Counted from the first letter of the stretch, positions 7,263 through 14,540 are shown. The stretch is DNA of 18,947 nucleotides from Candidatus Omnitrophota bacterium (GCA_016783355.1 JADHWR010000019.1:1-18947), one strand, 5' to 3'. Notes: generated from the letters alone by a model not told the origin. Program-made: numbers and translations.

Positions 7263-7863
7263 GGCCATTAAGAGCAAAGGCTAATGTTGAGGAATCTGTA
7301 TATTCTAAATTCATCCCAGAAGGAATACCTATAGCAAGGCGGGTCAATTTGATACCTGTGGGCTTAAGTAACTGGCTAAGATATAAGCTGCTTGCCTGAC
7401 CAGGTGTATCAGCATCCAAGGCAAGGATTATCTCTTGAGGCCCCTCTCTCTTTATACGTGCAAGCAAGCTCCCAATCTCTAAATGAGAAGGCCCTGAATC
7501 TTGTAAGCCTGAATCCTGCAAAGATGAATGTATCTTGCCTAAAACGTGATAAACACCCTTGAAACTGCCTGTTTTCTCTAAAGCAATTACATCTTGAGGT
7601 TTCTCTACTATACAAAGCAGCTGATGATTGCGACTGCTATCCTGACAAATTGAGCAAACCTCCTCGTCACTTAAGTTTCCGCAAATTCGGCAAAGATGCA
7701 CTGTTTTCTTCACCTGAAGGATAGCCTCGGATAGATTTTCTACCTCTTTCGTTTGGGTATGCAGAAGATGATTAACAATGCGTTCGGCACTGCGCCTGCC
7801 AATACCCGGTAGTTTCACTAAACATTCAATAAGTTTATCTATCGGCTTTGGGTAAATTGCCAT
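7249..7863 (-). CDS. recR: Recombination mediator protein RecR
   Basis: 204 residues, normal RecR length. Order of parts: helix-hairpin-helix (IECLVKLPGIGRRSAERIV, about 11-30), four-Cys zinc finger (Cys58, 61, 70, 73) and Toprim domain (IVEKPQDVIALE with Glu87, then YHVLG). The usual C-terminal ending is present (LEYTDSSTLAFALNGRQPI). RecR works with RecO and RecF to load RecA on gapped DNA. Two oddities: a 15-base tandem duplication gives LQDSGLQDSG where the family has one loop, and the usual ATNPTVEGEAT stretch reads LALDADTPGQASS. It overlaps dnaX by 29 bases, the common bacterial dnaX-recR pairing, here without the ybaB gene often found between them. Confidence 0.95.
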   Translation of the reverse strand: MAIYPKPIDKLIECLVKLPGIGRRSAERIVNHLLHTQTKEVENLSEAILQVKKTVHLCRICGNLSDEEVCSICQDSSRNHQLLCIVEKPQDVIALEKTGSFKGVYHVLGKIHSSLQDSGLQDSGPSHLEIGSLLARIKREGPQEIILALDADTPGQASSLYLSQLLKPTGIKLTRLAIGIPSGMNLEYTDSSTLAFALNGRQPI

Positions 7864-8950
7864 TTTTTATTGCTAATCTGAGCAGACTTATCTCTAAAGG
7901 GATAATCGAATTATTTAATCTTTTAGATAGTTCCTGGGTATCAACTAAAAGATTAAAGGCACCAAATAAATCTTCTATGCGAAAAAACTTGCTTTGCGCA
8001 ACGAGTCGAATGATTTGCTCTTTTGATAAATCAATCAGAGAACTACCTGCAGCAACCTTAGCTACAATTAGATTGCGAAAATGCTCAATCAGACTCTCTA
8101 AAATTGTCTTTGTGTTCTTGCCTCTCTTTAATAACAGATCCGTCATCTCTAAAACTGCCTTTACATCACCTTTGATTATTTTATCTGTAATCTCAAAGAC
8201 TGTCTCTTCTTCTAAACACCCTAAAAAAGAAACTATGTCTCCTCGTTTAATTTGCGAGTTCGCTTTTGTAAAAGAGATTAATTGGTCAAGAATAGATTCG
8301 GCATCACGCAAGGAACCAGTGCTCTGCCGTGCTATTGTAAAAAGAGCTTCGTCATTCACGTCAATTTTTTCCTGAGAGGCAATTTTACGCAGTTGCCTGA
8401 CGATTTGCTCTGTTGCAATGCGCGCAAAATCAAAACGCTGACAGCGGGAAAGAATTGTTGCAGGAACTTTATCCGCCTGGGTGGTCGCAAAGATAAATAA
8501 AACATTCGGCGGCGGCTCTTCCAATGTCTTAAGCAAAGCATTAAATGCTTCGGTAGTCAACATATGCACTTCATCAATAATGTAAATCTTAAAGTGACCA
8601 AGGATGGGAGAAAACTTAACACCTTCACGTAAAGTTCGAATTTCATCAATTCCCCGGTTAGAAGCACCATCAATTTCAATCACATCAAAGCTGCGGGATT
8701 GTGTTATTTCCTGGCAGGAGGTGCACCTCTGACAAGGCTCAACCGTAGAACCGCGTTCACAATTCAGGCTCTTGGCTAGAATACGTGCTGTTGAGGTCTT
8801 GCCCACGCCGCGTGGACCGGCAAATAAATAAGCATGAGCAACTCTATTGCGCAAAATTGAATTCTTAAGGACAGTGGCAATATGCTCCTGACCAATTATT
8901 TGATCAAAAGTCTGCGGCCTCCATTTTAAAGCAAATACCTGATATTTCAT
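7835..8950 (-). CDS. dnaX: DNA polymerase III subunit gamma (short DnaX)
   Basis: 371 residues, with the typical start MKYQVFALKWRPQTFDQIIGQ. Walker A is GPRGVGKTS (45-53), the zinc module has Cys64, 73, 76 and 79, Walker B is IIDEVHML (124-131), and the SRC arginine-finger motif is at 168-170. It is the AAA+ clamp-loader subunit that loads the beta clamp with HolA and HolB. The protein ends soon after the clamp-loader collar region (domain III), with no tau-type C-terminal extension, so it is gamma-like only. It precedes recR in the same unit and follows the RAYT gene after 31 bases that hold a perfect palindrome. Confidence 0.96.
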   Translation of the reverse strand: MKYQVFALKWRPQTFDQIIGQEHIATVLKNSILRNRVAHAYLFAGPRGVGKTSTARILAKSLNCERGSTVEPCQRCTSCQEITQSRSFDVIEIDGASNRGIDEIRTLREGVKFSPILGHFKIYIIDEVHMLTTEAFNALLKTLEEPPPNVLFIFATTQADKVPATILSRCQRFDFARIATEQIVRQLRKIASQEKIDVNDEALFTIARQSTGSLRDAESILDQLISFTKANSQIKRGDIVSFLGCLEEETVFEITDKIIKGDVKAVLEMTDLLLKRGKNTKTILESLIEHFRNLIVAKVAAGSSLIDLSKEQIIRLVAQSKFFRIEDLFGAFNLLVDTQELSKRLNNSIIPLEISLLRLAIKNGNLPKADR

Positions 8951-8955
8951 TTTCC

Positions 8956-8982
8956 AATTTTGGAAGTCGGACTTCCAAAATT
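8956..8982. repeat. RAYT-associated palindrome, copy 1 (between RAYT and dnaX)
   Basis: 13-bp arms (AATTTTGGAAGTC at 8956-8968 and its exact complement at 8970-8982) surround a single G. The last base overlaps the RAYT stop codon. The inner 10 bases of each arm (TTTGGAAGTC) are identical in all three copies. Confidence 0.9.
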
Positions 8983-9689
8983 CAACTCTCTAATATTACT
9001 TCTTCTATCTTCTCTAATCCCGTATCACTCAAACACCTAATGATTCCCTTCCGGTACGCCTCAGAACCCCTAAAAATTTCCAAAAGAAATTCTCTTTGGG
9101 TAAGAGAAGGGAAATTCTTTTTGCCTATATAATCCAAATGACTTGACCATCGGTAAGATTCTAAAAATTCAACTAACTTGCTCAAATCTTTAATCCTGCC
9201 ATTTTTCCAATCAGAATCAATCAATTCCAAAGGATTAAGATGAATGTAATATGGAAGATAAAGAAAATGAGATTCCTTTTTAACAATTACTGCTTTAAAT
9301 TTTCCCTGAAAAAGAGCTCCTACCCTTTTGTATTTTTTATTGAAATAGTTAGTATATCCGGTGCCAAGTTTTCGCATAAACTCAGTAATTCCTCTTTCTC
9401 TCTTTTGTCTCAAAAGTAAATGAAAATGATTGGGCATTAAACAAAAAGCTAAAATCTCTACAAGCAACTTTCTTGGCTTCCTTCTTTCAATCTTTGGAAG
9501 TCGGACTTCCAAAGATTGAGTTTTTTCATAATAATAATCCATATTTGGTGCAGGGGACTCATCATTAAATTCAAAAAGATCATGAATGAAACGAAAGTAG
9601 TTTTGGTTATTTAAAAATATTTCTCTTTTTTCTACCCCTCGATTATAGACGTGGTATATCTCGTCATTTACAAATTTCACTCGTCTCAT
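8982..9689 (-). CDS. REP-associated tyrosine transposase (Y1/HUH family, RAYT)
   Basis: 235 residues with the usual RAYT elements in order: IYHVYNRGVEKREIFL, the HUH motif in FCLMPNHFHLLL (His88 and His90), and the nucleophile region LPYYIHLNPLEL (probable Tyr148). The late YRWSSHLDYIG is also typical. All key residues are present, so the enzyme looks intact. RAYTs cut and rejoin single-stranded DNA at short palindromes (REPs). Such palindromes flank this gene at 8956-8982 and 9703-9733, and a third lies inside it, encoding residues 57-68 (TQSLEVRLPKIE) within a loop longer than usual before the HUH strand. GGAAG upstream may serve as ribosome binding site. It is wedged between tRNA-Ser and dnaX. 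Confidence 0.92.
   Translation of the reverse strand: MRRVKFVNDEIYHVYNRGVEKREIFLNNQNYFRFIHDLFEFNDESPAPNMDYYYEKTQSLEVRLPKIERRKPRKLLVEILAFCLMPNHFHLLLRQKRERGITEFMRKLGTGYTNYFNKKYKRVGALFQGKFKAVIVKKESHFLYLPYYIHLNPLELIDSDWKNGRIKDLSKLVEFLESYRWSSHLDYIGKKNFPSLTQREFLLEIFRGSEAYRKGIIRCLSDTGLEKIEEVILES
9487..9519. repeat. RAYT-associated palindrome, copy 2 (inside the RAYT coding region)
   Basis: Perfect 16-bp arms (9487-9502 and 9504-9519) around a single G. It shares the inner 10 bases per arm with the other copies, but its outer six differ and are still fully paired. It is read in frame as part of the transposase. Confidence 0.9.
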
Positions 9690-9702
9690 GGAAATCTTCC
9701 AA

Positions 9703-9733
9703 GAAATTTTGGAAGTCGGACTTCCAAAATTTC
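9703..9733. repeat. RAYT-associated palindrome, copy 3 (upstream of RAYT)
   Basis: Perfect 15-bp arms (GAAATTTTGGAAGTC at 9703-9717, complement at 9719-9733) around a single G, 13 bases upstream of the RAYT start codon. Confidence 0.9.
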
Positions 9734-9754
9734 GTCCCCTTTATTATTATCTAA

Positions 9755-9844
9755 CGGAGAGGGTGGGATTTGAACCCACGGTACAGCTTTTGGCCGTACA
9801 ACTCTTTAGCAGAGAGTTCCTTTCAGCCACTCAGGCACCTCTCC
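9755..9844 (-). tRNA. tRNA-Ser (anticodon GCT)
   Basis: 90-nt gene. Acceptor stem GGAGAGG/CCTCTCC, anticodon stem ACTCT/AGAGT with loop CTGCTAA (anticodon GCT, reads AGC/AGU), and the long variable arm expected of serine tRNAs. The T-arm is GTGGG-TTCAAAT-CCCAC and the discriminator is G73, the serine identity base. CCA is not encoded and would be added after transcription. It lies upstream of RAYT on the same strand. Confidence 0.95.
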
Positions 9845-9871
9845 TAACCTCTTTTATTTTCAAATAGTTAC

Positions 9872-9961
9872 GTAAACCCCGTTCGGAGTCCCCGCCAAAG
9901 GTGCGGCATCCCGACAAAAGGCATCCCGCCTTTTGCCGGGATTACTTCGAACGGGGTAAAT
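9872..9961. repeat. GTAAAY-bounded palindromic element C (between tadA and tRNA-Ser)
   Basis: Bounded by GTAAAC (9872-9877) and GTAAAT (9956-9961). Outer arms ACCCCGTTCGGAGT (9876-9889) and ACTTCGAACGGGGT (9944-9957) match at 13 of 14 positions. An inner hairpin pairs CCCG-a-CAAAAGGC (9910-9922) with GCCTTTTG-c-CGGG (9928-9940). Same family as the two elements inside birA (17851-17910 and 17956-18033). Confidence 0.85.
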
Positions 9962-9979
9962 TTATAGCGTTTCTTCTTT

Positions 9980-10018
9980 CCCGCCTTGCAATTAGTATTT
10001 ATTGTGGCGGGATCCCGC
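9980..10018. repeat. GC-rich hairpins just after tadA
   Basis: CCCGCC (9980-9985) pairs with GGCGGG (10006-10011), overlapping a perfect 12-bp palindrome GCGGGATCCCGC (10007-10018) that abuts the tadA stop. There is no clear T-run, so this is not called an intrinsic terminator. Related GATCCCGCC/GGCGGGAT arms occur at 6864-6924. Confidence 0.5.
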
Positions 10019-10477
10019 TTAATATTTAGTGCGTTTGCGGGAAAAAAATTCCTTCACTAAAGTTCTACATTCCTTTTCTAATATCCCTTTTTTAACCTTA
10101 ATTTGATGATTCAGGCCTTTATTATTAGTGAGATTTACCACTGACCCGCAAGCACCTGCCTTTGGATCATCTGCGCCATAAATTAATCTTTTTATCCTTG
10201 CTAAAACGAGCGCTCCCGCACACATTGCACAAGGCTCAATAGTAACATAAAGAGAAGCCTCATTCAACCACTTGTTGCCCAGATAATTTGTTGCCGACGT
10301 AAGTGCGAGCATCTCTGCGTGAGCTGTTGGGTCTTTGAGTCGCTCTACTTCATTATGAGCACGCGCAATAATCCTGCGATTGTGCACAATTATGCAACCA
10401 ACAGGCACCTCATCATCCTGTTCTGCTAATCTTCCCTCTTTTAGTGCTTCAGACATATAGATTTCGTCAATGGTCAT
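10019..10477 (-). CDS. tadA: tRNA-specific adenosine deaminase TadA
   Basis: 152 residues, a normal TadA length. The zinc deaminase motifs are complete: DPTAHAEM (His53 ligand, Glu55 proton shuttle) and EPCAMCAGAL (Cys83 and Cys86 ligands), followed by DDPKAGACGS, typical of TadA. It converts adenosine 34 to inosine in tRNA-Arg(ACG) so that one tRNA reads CGU, CGC and CGA. The tRNA-Arg(ACG) gene lies immediately upstream on the same strand, ending 8 bases before this ATG, so one transcript probably carries both enzyme and substrate. No ribosome binding site is visible; processing of the tRNA would leave an mRNA with only about 8 leader bases. Confidence 0.95.
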   Translation of the reverse strand: MTIDEIYMSEALKEGRLAEQDDEVPVGCIIVHNRRIIARAHNEVERLKDPTAHAEMLALTSATNYLGNKWLNEASLYVTIEPCAMCAGALVLARIKRLIYGADDPKAGACGSVVNLTNNKGLNHQIKVKKGILEKECRTLVKEFFSRKRTKY

Positions 10478-10485
10478 CGATAAAA

Positions 10486-10559
10486 TGCGCCTGGCTGGAT
10501 TTGAACCAGCAACCCTCAGTTCCGTAGACTGATGCTCTATCCAATTAAGCTACAGGCGC
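10486..10559 (-). tRNA. tRNA-Arg (anticodon ACG)
   Basis: 74-nt gene. Acceptor GCGCCTG/CAGGCGC, D-arm GCTT-AATTGGATA-GAGC, anticodon stem TCAGT/ACTGA with loop CTACGGA (ACG), T-arm GCTGG-TTCAAAT-CCAGC, discriminator A. CCA is not encoded. The first 10 bases are also the end of the upstream ATPase reading frame, including its TAG stop. The tRNA must therefore be cut out of a transcript that also carries mRNA. Confidence 0.96.
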
Positions 10560-11896
10560 AATAAATCCTCTCTTTTTAATCCTAGCTCGGCAATTGCTTC
10601 TTGAGGCGCAGTTGCGTAGTGATGGCAAAACTCTGAGACTTCTTTAAAGGATTTCATTTTGCGCTCCAACATTAAATTAAGTAAATTCTGGCGCAGTTTT
10701 AATTCCTCAATAATCTGATGCCCAGGCCTCCCACTTATATGTGCAAGCCGGTCACGATAGATGCTGCTTACTGCTGACTCCAGAAATTGCCCTTGGTTTA
10801 AATCATAAGTCCACAAAGATGAAAGCAAAACCATCTTCTTCTCCATCCCTGCGGTCTCTACTAATTCTCCCACAACCCGCCGAATCTCACCCTTAATATT
10901 ATACCTTCTCATAACCACAAACACATCCACTAAGTTTATCAACACCTCGGGAACTTTCATTGGTTCATTTTGCAGGCGCATTACTGTTTCTCGTGCTGTA
11001 GAGGCATGCAATGTTCCCATGCAGTACTTGCCAATATTCATTGCCGTCATCAAATCATTGGCCTCCTTACCTCTTACCTCACCAACAATTACACGGTCAG
11101 GACGCATACGCAGTGAATTCTTTACTAAGTCCGCTAAAGTAATCTCATCGTCACTTTCCAGTCGGGAACAGTTCTCTTCTAAATCACTGTTTAGCTCTAA
11201 TGTATCTTCAATAACTACAATGCGCTCATTCTTTGGTATAAAACTAAAAAGGGCGTTTAAAAATGTGCTCTTACCGGCGCCAGGGCCTCCGGCGATAATA
11301 ATATTGGCGGGCTTGACTCCCAAACCCTCTACGTAAAGCCAGAACTGTGCGGCTAATTGAGTAGAAACAGTGCCATTCTCAATCAACTCAATTATACTTA
11401 AGGGCTTCTCTCTTGCACGGGTAATAGTTATCTGTGGCCCAAAGGGTGAATAAACAATATTGACCCTGCCTTTGATTTCCGAAAGTTCCAAGTTATTTAT
11501 CTGTTTAATTGACTTCCTCCCTGAGAAAATAACTAATTTTTTAATAAATAAGTCTATTTCATTGCGGCTGCCAAACTGTTTATCTGTTTTTACCATGCCA
11601 ATTCCTATTTTGTGGATATAAATAGGATTTAAAAAATTTATCATAATATCTTCTACTTCAGGATCAGCTAAAAAATCTTCAATTATTTCGTAAGAGAGAA
11701 ATTCTTTAAAGAAGCCTTCCAACTCCAGGCCCTTCGCTCCTTTTATAAATCTTTTGCATCTTGGGCTGTTATAAACTTCTAAGAATACCTTAAAGATGGC
11801 TTCGCGTTTTTGACTCAAATCCTGAAATAGATATATCTTGCCGGCGAGCTTGTCCAAAATCTCATTTTCAATATTAACTCTTTCTGAATCCATCAT
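10550..11896 (-). CDS. Type II/IV secretion ATPase of the CpaF/FlaI (archaeal-type) branch
   Basis: 448 residues. An N-terminal domain (FLADPEVEDIMINFLNPIYIH, about 75-95) precedes the RecA-like ATPase: Walker A GPGAGKST (204-211), Asp box VIEDTLEL (228-235), Walker B VIVGEVRG (269-276), His box MGTLHAST (293-300). The wording RMRPDRVIVGEVRG and the C-terminal LERKMKSFKEVSEFCHHYATAPQEAI resemble archaeal-type pilus/FlaI and Tad CpaF ATPases more than PilB/GspE. It would power pilus or pseudopilus assembly, perhaps with the secretin and prepilin to the left; no pilus platform (PilC/GspF-like) gene is visible. It overlaps rnfC by 23 bases at its start and tRNA-Arg by 10 bases at its end. Confidence 0.88.
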   Translation of the reverse strand: MMDSERVNIENEILDKLAGKIYLFQDLSQKREAIFKVFLEVYNSPRCKRFIKGAKGLELEGFFKEFLSYEIIEDFLADPEVEDIMINFLNPIYIHKIGIGMVKTDKQFGSRNEIDLFIKKLVIFSGRKSIKQINNLELSEIKGRVNIVYSPFGPQITITRAREKPLSIIELIENGTVSTQLAAQFWLYVEGLGVKPANIIIAGGPGAGKSTFLNALFSFIPKNERIVVIEDTLELNSDLEENCSRLESDDEITLADLVKNSLRMRPDRVIVGEVRGKEANDLMTAMNIGKYCMGTLHASTARETVMRLQNEPMKVPEVLINLVDVFVVMRRYNIKGEIRRVVGELVETAGMEKKMVLLSSLWTYDLNQGQFLESAVSSIYRDRLAHISGRPGHQIIEELKLRQNLLNLMLERKMKSFKEVSEFCHHYATAPQEAIAELGLKREDLLRL

Positions 11897-13136
11897 CTCC
11901 CTCTCCTTTTGCCCGCTTTATTGCCTGCACGAGATCTCTTCCTGCAGGACAAACATAAGCGCATACCCCACACTCAATACAATCTAATGGATGGTAACTT
12001 TTGGCTAATTCCATATTATTCTGCTCAACAGCTAAGCTAATAAAGCAAGGCAGGAGTCCTATGGGACAGCTGCGGATACATTCACCGCAGCGAATACACA
12101 TATCCTGCGCATAATCGTAAACCCTATCTTTACTCAAAAGAAGAATTCCCCCTGTAGATTTAATCACCGGCACAGCATCTGTATTTTGCGCAAGTCCCAT
12201 CATTGGCCCGCCAATAATTATCTTTGCTGGTTCTTTTTTAAAAGGAAGGCACCGTTCAATCAACTTCTTAATTGGTGTTCCAAGACGAACACGCAAATTA
12301 CCTGGTTTTTCCAAACAGTCTCCGCAGACAGTAACGATGCGTTCATACAATGCTTTATTTTTATATACTGCTTCGTAAATCGCAAATACTGTTGCCACAT
12401 TATGTACAACAACCCCCACATCAAAAGGAAGCTTAGCCTTCGGAACTTCACGACCAACAATATTCTTTATCAGCTGTTTCTCGCCCCCTTGAGGATAGAC
12501 TGACTTCAATACGCTTATCGTATATCGCTTATCGCAAACCGATTCAAATGCTTTGATTGCCTCTGGCTTATTGTCTTCGATGGCAATATAGGTCTTTCTT
12601 GCTCCGAGGCAACGCACAACCAAATCCACGCCTTTAAGGATTTCGTCTGTATTCTCAAGCATCAAACGATAATCAGCGGTTAGATATGGCTCGCATTCTG
12701 CTCCATTTAAGATAAAGATATCCACGGGCGCAGGAGGATTCAATTTTATATGGGTAGGGAAGCTTGCCCCACCCATCCCGACAATTCCTGCCTCAAAGAC
12801 AATCTGTCTAATTTGTTCGGGCGTAAGGCCATCTATCTCCTTTTGGAACCTGGGGTTTGGGTCTTGATGTTTATCCAATCCATCGCTCTCAATGACAATC
12901 GCTTTGCCTTCTACTGCAATCACCTTACCACTGATAGAAGAATGCAGAAAGCAAGAGGCACTACCATCAGGGCCTGCTATTTCCTGTCCTGTTAAAACTA
13001 AATCACCAACAAGAACCCTGGGGATTGCGGATTTTCCAATGTGCCCAGATAAAGGAAGCTCGACCCTCTCTGGCAAAGGAAGATTTGTTATCGGTAGCTC
13101 TTTAGTTAAGTCCTTGTTATCCTTTAATCTAACCAT
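11874..13136 (-). CDS. RnfC-like electron-transport complex subunit
   Basis: 420 residues. RnfC order: an N-terminal barrel-like domain, then the flavin/NAD-binding SLBB-type core (VGMGGASFPTHIKL, LNGAECEPYLTADYRLM, VYPQGGEKQLI, GVVVHNVATVFAIYEA, IIGGPMMG). Two [4Fe-4S] motifs follow, CIRCGECIRSCP (347-358) and CIECGVCAYVCP (386-397). In Rnf complexes RnfC takes electrons between NADH and ferredoxin. The usual partner genes rnfD, G, E, A, B do not follow; an unrelated ATPase does. It is therefore an isolated rnfC or the relic of a split operon. It overlaps the MFS gene by 13 bases. Another RnfC/Nqo1-type protein with a different partner is possible. Confidence 0.88.
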   Translation of the reverse strand: MVRLKDNKDLTKELPITNLPLPERVELPLSGHIGKSAIPRVLVGDLVLTGQEIAGPDGSASCFLHSSISGKVIAVEGKAIVIESDGLDKHQDPNPRFQKEIDGLTPEQIRQIVFEAGIVGMGGASFPTHIKLNPPAPVDIFILNGAECEPYLTADYRLMLENTDEILKGVDLVVRCLGARKTYIAIEDNKPEAIKAFESVCDKRYTISVLKSVYPQGGEKQLIKNIVGREVPKAKLPFDVGVVVHNVATVFAIYEAVYKNKALYERIVTVCGDCLEKPGNLRVRLGTPIKKLIERCLPFKKEPAKIIIGGPMMGLAQNTDAVPVIKSTGGILLLSKDRVYDYAQDMCIRCGECIRSCPIGLLPCFISLAVEQNNMELAKSYHPLDCIECGVCAYVCPAGRDLVQAIKRAKGEGDDGFRKS

Positions 13137-14377
13137 AGAGATTTTCGCGCTAAGATAAGATTACCTGAACCGACAATAATAAAAATAACGGCAATACAAA
13201 CCAAAATTACAACCGGGCAAATATGCTCGGCCAAAAAACTACTGAAGAACATAAAGATAATAAACGACAAATGCATCAGAAACTCCAAGAAACTAAAGAT
13301 TCTTCCCATCATCTCATTGCGGCTGCTGTGATGAATAAGGGTATTGCATATAATTATAATTGGGGAAACGCTTAGGCCCAAAATAAAAGAAAAAACTGCA
13401 GCCAATACAAAATCCGGCCAGCGGCTAAGAGATAAAGCAAAAGCACCTAAAATAAATCCTGCTAATGTTAATGATACAAATATTACCCGATAATGAGAAA
13501 TCTTTTGACAAAAGCGGCCATAGAACAATGCTCCCAGAAATAAACCAACCCCTAAGAATACAATCAAAAAACCCAAATCAAAAGTTGCGCTCTTGAGAAC
13601 CTCCTGCACAAAGACAATGATGACAATATAAACTGCGCCACCTGCTCCCCCCAAGAAAGACATCACTGCCCCTGTAAAGCGCATCTCTTTCTTTTGGATA
13701 AAATATTTTAAGCCCTCCTTAATCTCCCTGACCACTGACTTCTCGATTACCTCAACTATCTCTTTACCCACCTCTTTAATCTTGACTGTCGCTGCCTTCC
13801 TTGTGCTAATCAAAAAGATGAGAACTGCCGAAATAAAAAAGGTAAAGGCGTCTAGATAAAATCCACCCCGGGAACCAAGCCGCTCCACAATAAGACCAGC
13901 AATGCCAAATCCAGCAATTGCCGCAATCATACCTGTCGTATTAACCAAAGAATTAGCGACAATTAACTGCTCCTTTTTTACTAAGTCGGGGATAATGGAC
14001 AATTTCGCCGGCACAAAAAAACGGCCGATGGAAAAGATGAGAAAGATTAAAAGATAAAGCCAGGTAAGCCCACTACGAGAAAGGAAAAACAAGGGAATCA
14101 ATAAAACTAATCCTGCACGCAGGAAATCAGCAGCAAACATCGTGCGGCGCCTATCCCATCTATCTACATAAACACCTGCTATTGGCCCGATAAAAAAAAC
14201 AGGGAGTATCGTAAAAGAAAGTATCTTTGCCAACTGCAAACTGGAACCGGGCATCAGCTCATAAACAAAACCAATCAAAGCCATCTGATGAAGCCGGTCC
14301 CCGATCTGGGAGATAATCTGGGCGAACCACAAAAAAACAAAATTCCTATTTTTTAAAACCTCGCGAAAGTTTGCCAT
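13124..14377 (-). CDS. MFS transporter
   Basis: 417 residues with about 12 hydrophobic membrane segments in two groups, separated by a charged loop near residues 190-225. The loop between segments 2 and 3 reads GPIAGVYVDRWDRRRTM, the G-x-x-x-D-R-x-x-R-R signature of the major facilitator superfamily. Overall it resembles the EntS/multidrug-type branch (MFS_3). Substrate cannot be predicted. The start follows tRNA-Thr by 27 bases and the end overlaps rnfC, so it is probably transcribed with both. Confidence 0.88.
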   Translation of the reverse strand: MANFREVLKNRNFVFLWFAQIISQIGDRLHQMALIGFVYELMPGSSLQLAKILSFTILPVFFIGPIAGVYVDRWDRRRTMFAADFLRAGLVLLIPLFFLSRSGLTWLYLLIFLIFSIGRFFVPAKLSIIPDLVKKEQLIVANSLVNTTGMIAAIAGFGIAGLIVERLGSRGGFYLDAFTFFISAVLIFLISTRKAATVKIKEVGKEIVEVIEKSVVREIKEGLKYFIQKKEMRFTGAVMSFLGGAGGAVYIVIIVFVQEVLKSATFDLGFLIVFLGVGLFLGALFYGRFCQKISHYRVIFVSLTLAGFILGAFALSLSRWPDFVLAAVFSFILGLSVSPIIIICNTLIHHSSRNEMMGRIFSFLEFLMHLSFIIFMFFSSFLAEHICPVVILVCIAVIFIIVGSGNLILARKSLWLD

Positions 14378-14404
14378 AATATCTTAGAAAACTTAAAATT
14401 CTAA

Positions 14405-14477
14405 AGCCGACGAGTGGAGTCGAACCACCGACCTGAACTTTACGAAAGTCCTGCTCTACCAACTGAGCTACGTCGGC
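14405..14477 (-). tRNA. tRNA-Thr (anticodon CGT)
   Basis: 73-nt gene. Acceptor GCCGACG/CGTCGGC, D-arm GCTC-AGTTGGTA-GAGC, anticodon stem GGACT/AGTTC (one G-U pair) with loop TTCGTAA (CGT, reads ACG), T-arm GGTGG-TTCGACT-CCACT (one G-U pair), discriminator T. CCA is not encoded. Confidence 0.94.
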
Positions 14478-14506
14478 AAAAAGCTGCGGGTGGAGACATT
14501 TTTCTC

Positions 14507-14535
14507 TTGACAAACCCACTTTTATAACGTATACT
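14507..14535 (+). promoter_or_regulatory. Near-consensus promoter of the small-RNA unit
   Basis: TTGACA (14507-14512), a 17-base spacer and TATACT (14530-14535) point to the right on the plus strand, opposite to all neighbouring genes. The predicted start is at 14541-14543. The only downstream feature before a terminator is a short non-coding segment. Confidence 0.75.
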
Positions 14536-14540
14536 TTATG

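Noticed and set aside
7084..7284. A 66-codon plus-strand frame across the inverted-repeat element
   Set aside because: It lies wholly in a long imperfect palindrome, has no ribosome binding site and resembles no protein; the frame is a by-product of the GC-rich repeat.
9980..10018. GC-rich hairpin after tadA as an intrinsic terminator
   Set aside because: No T-run follows on the minus strand; listed as a repeat instead.
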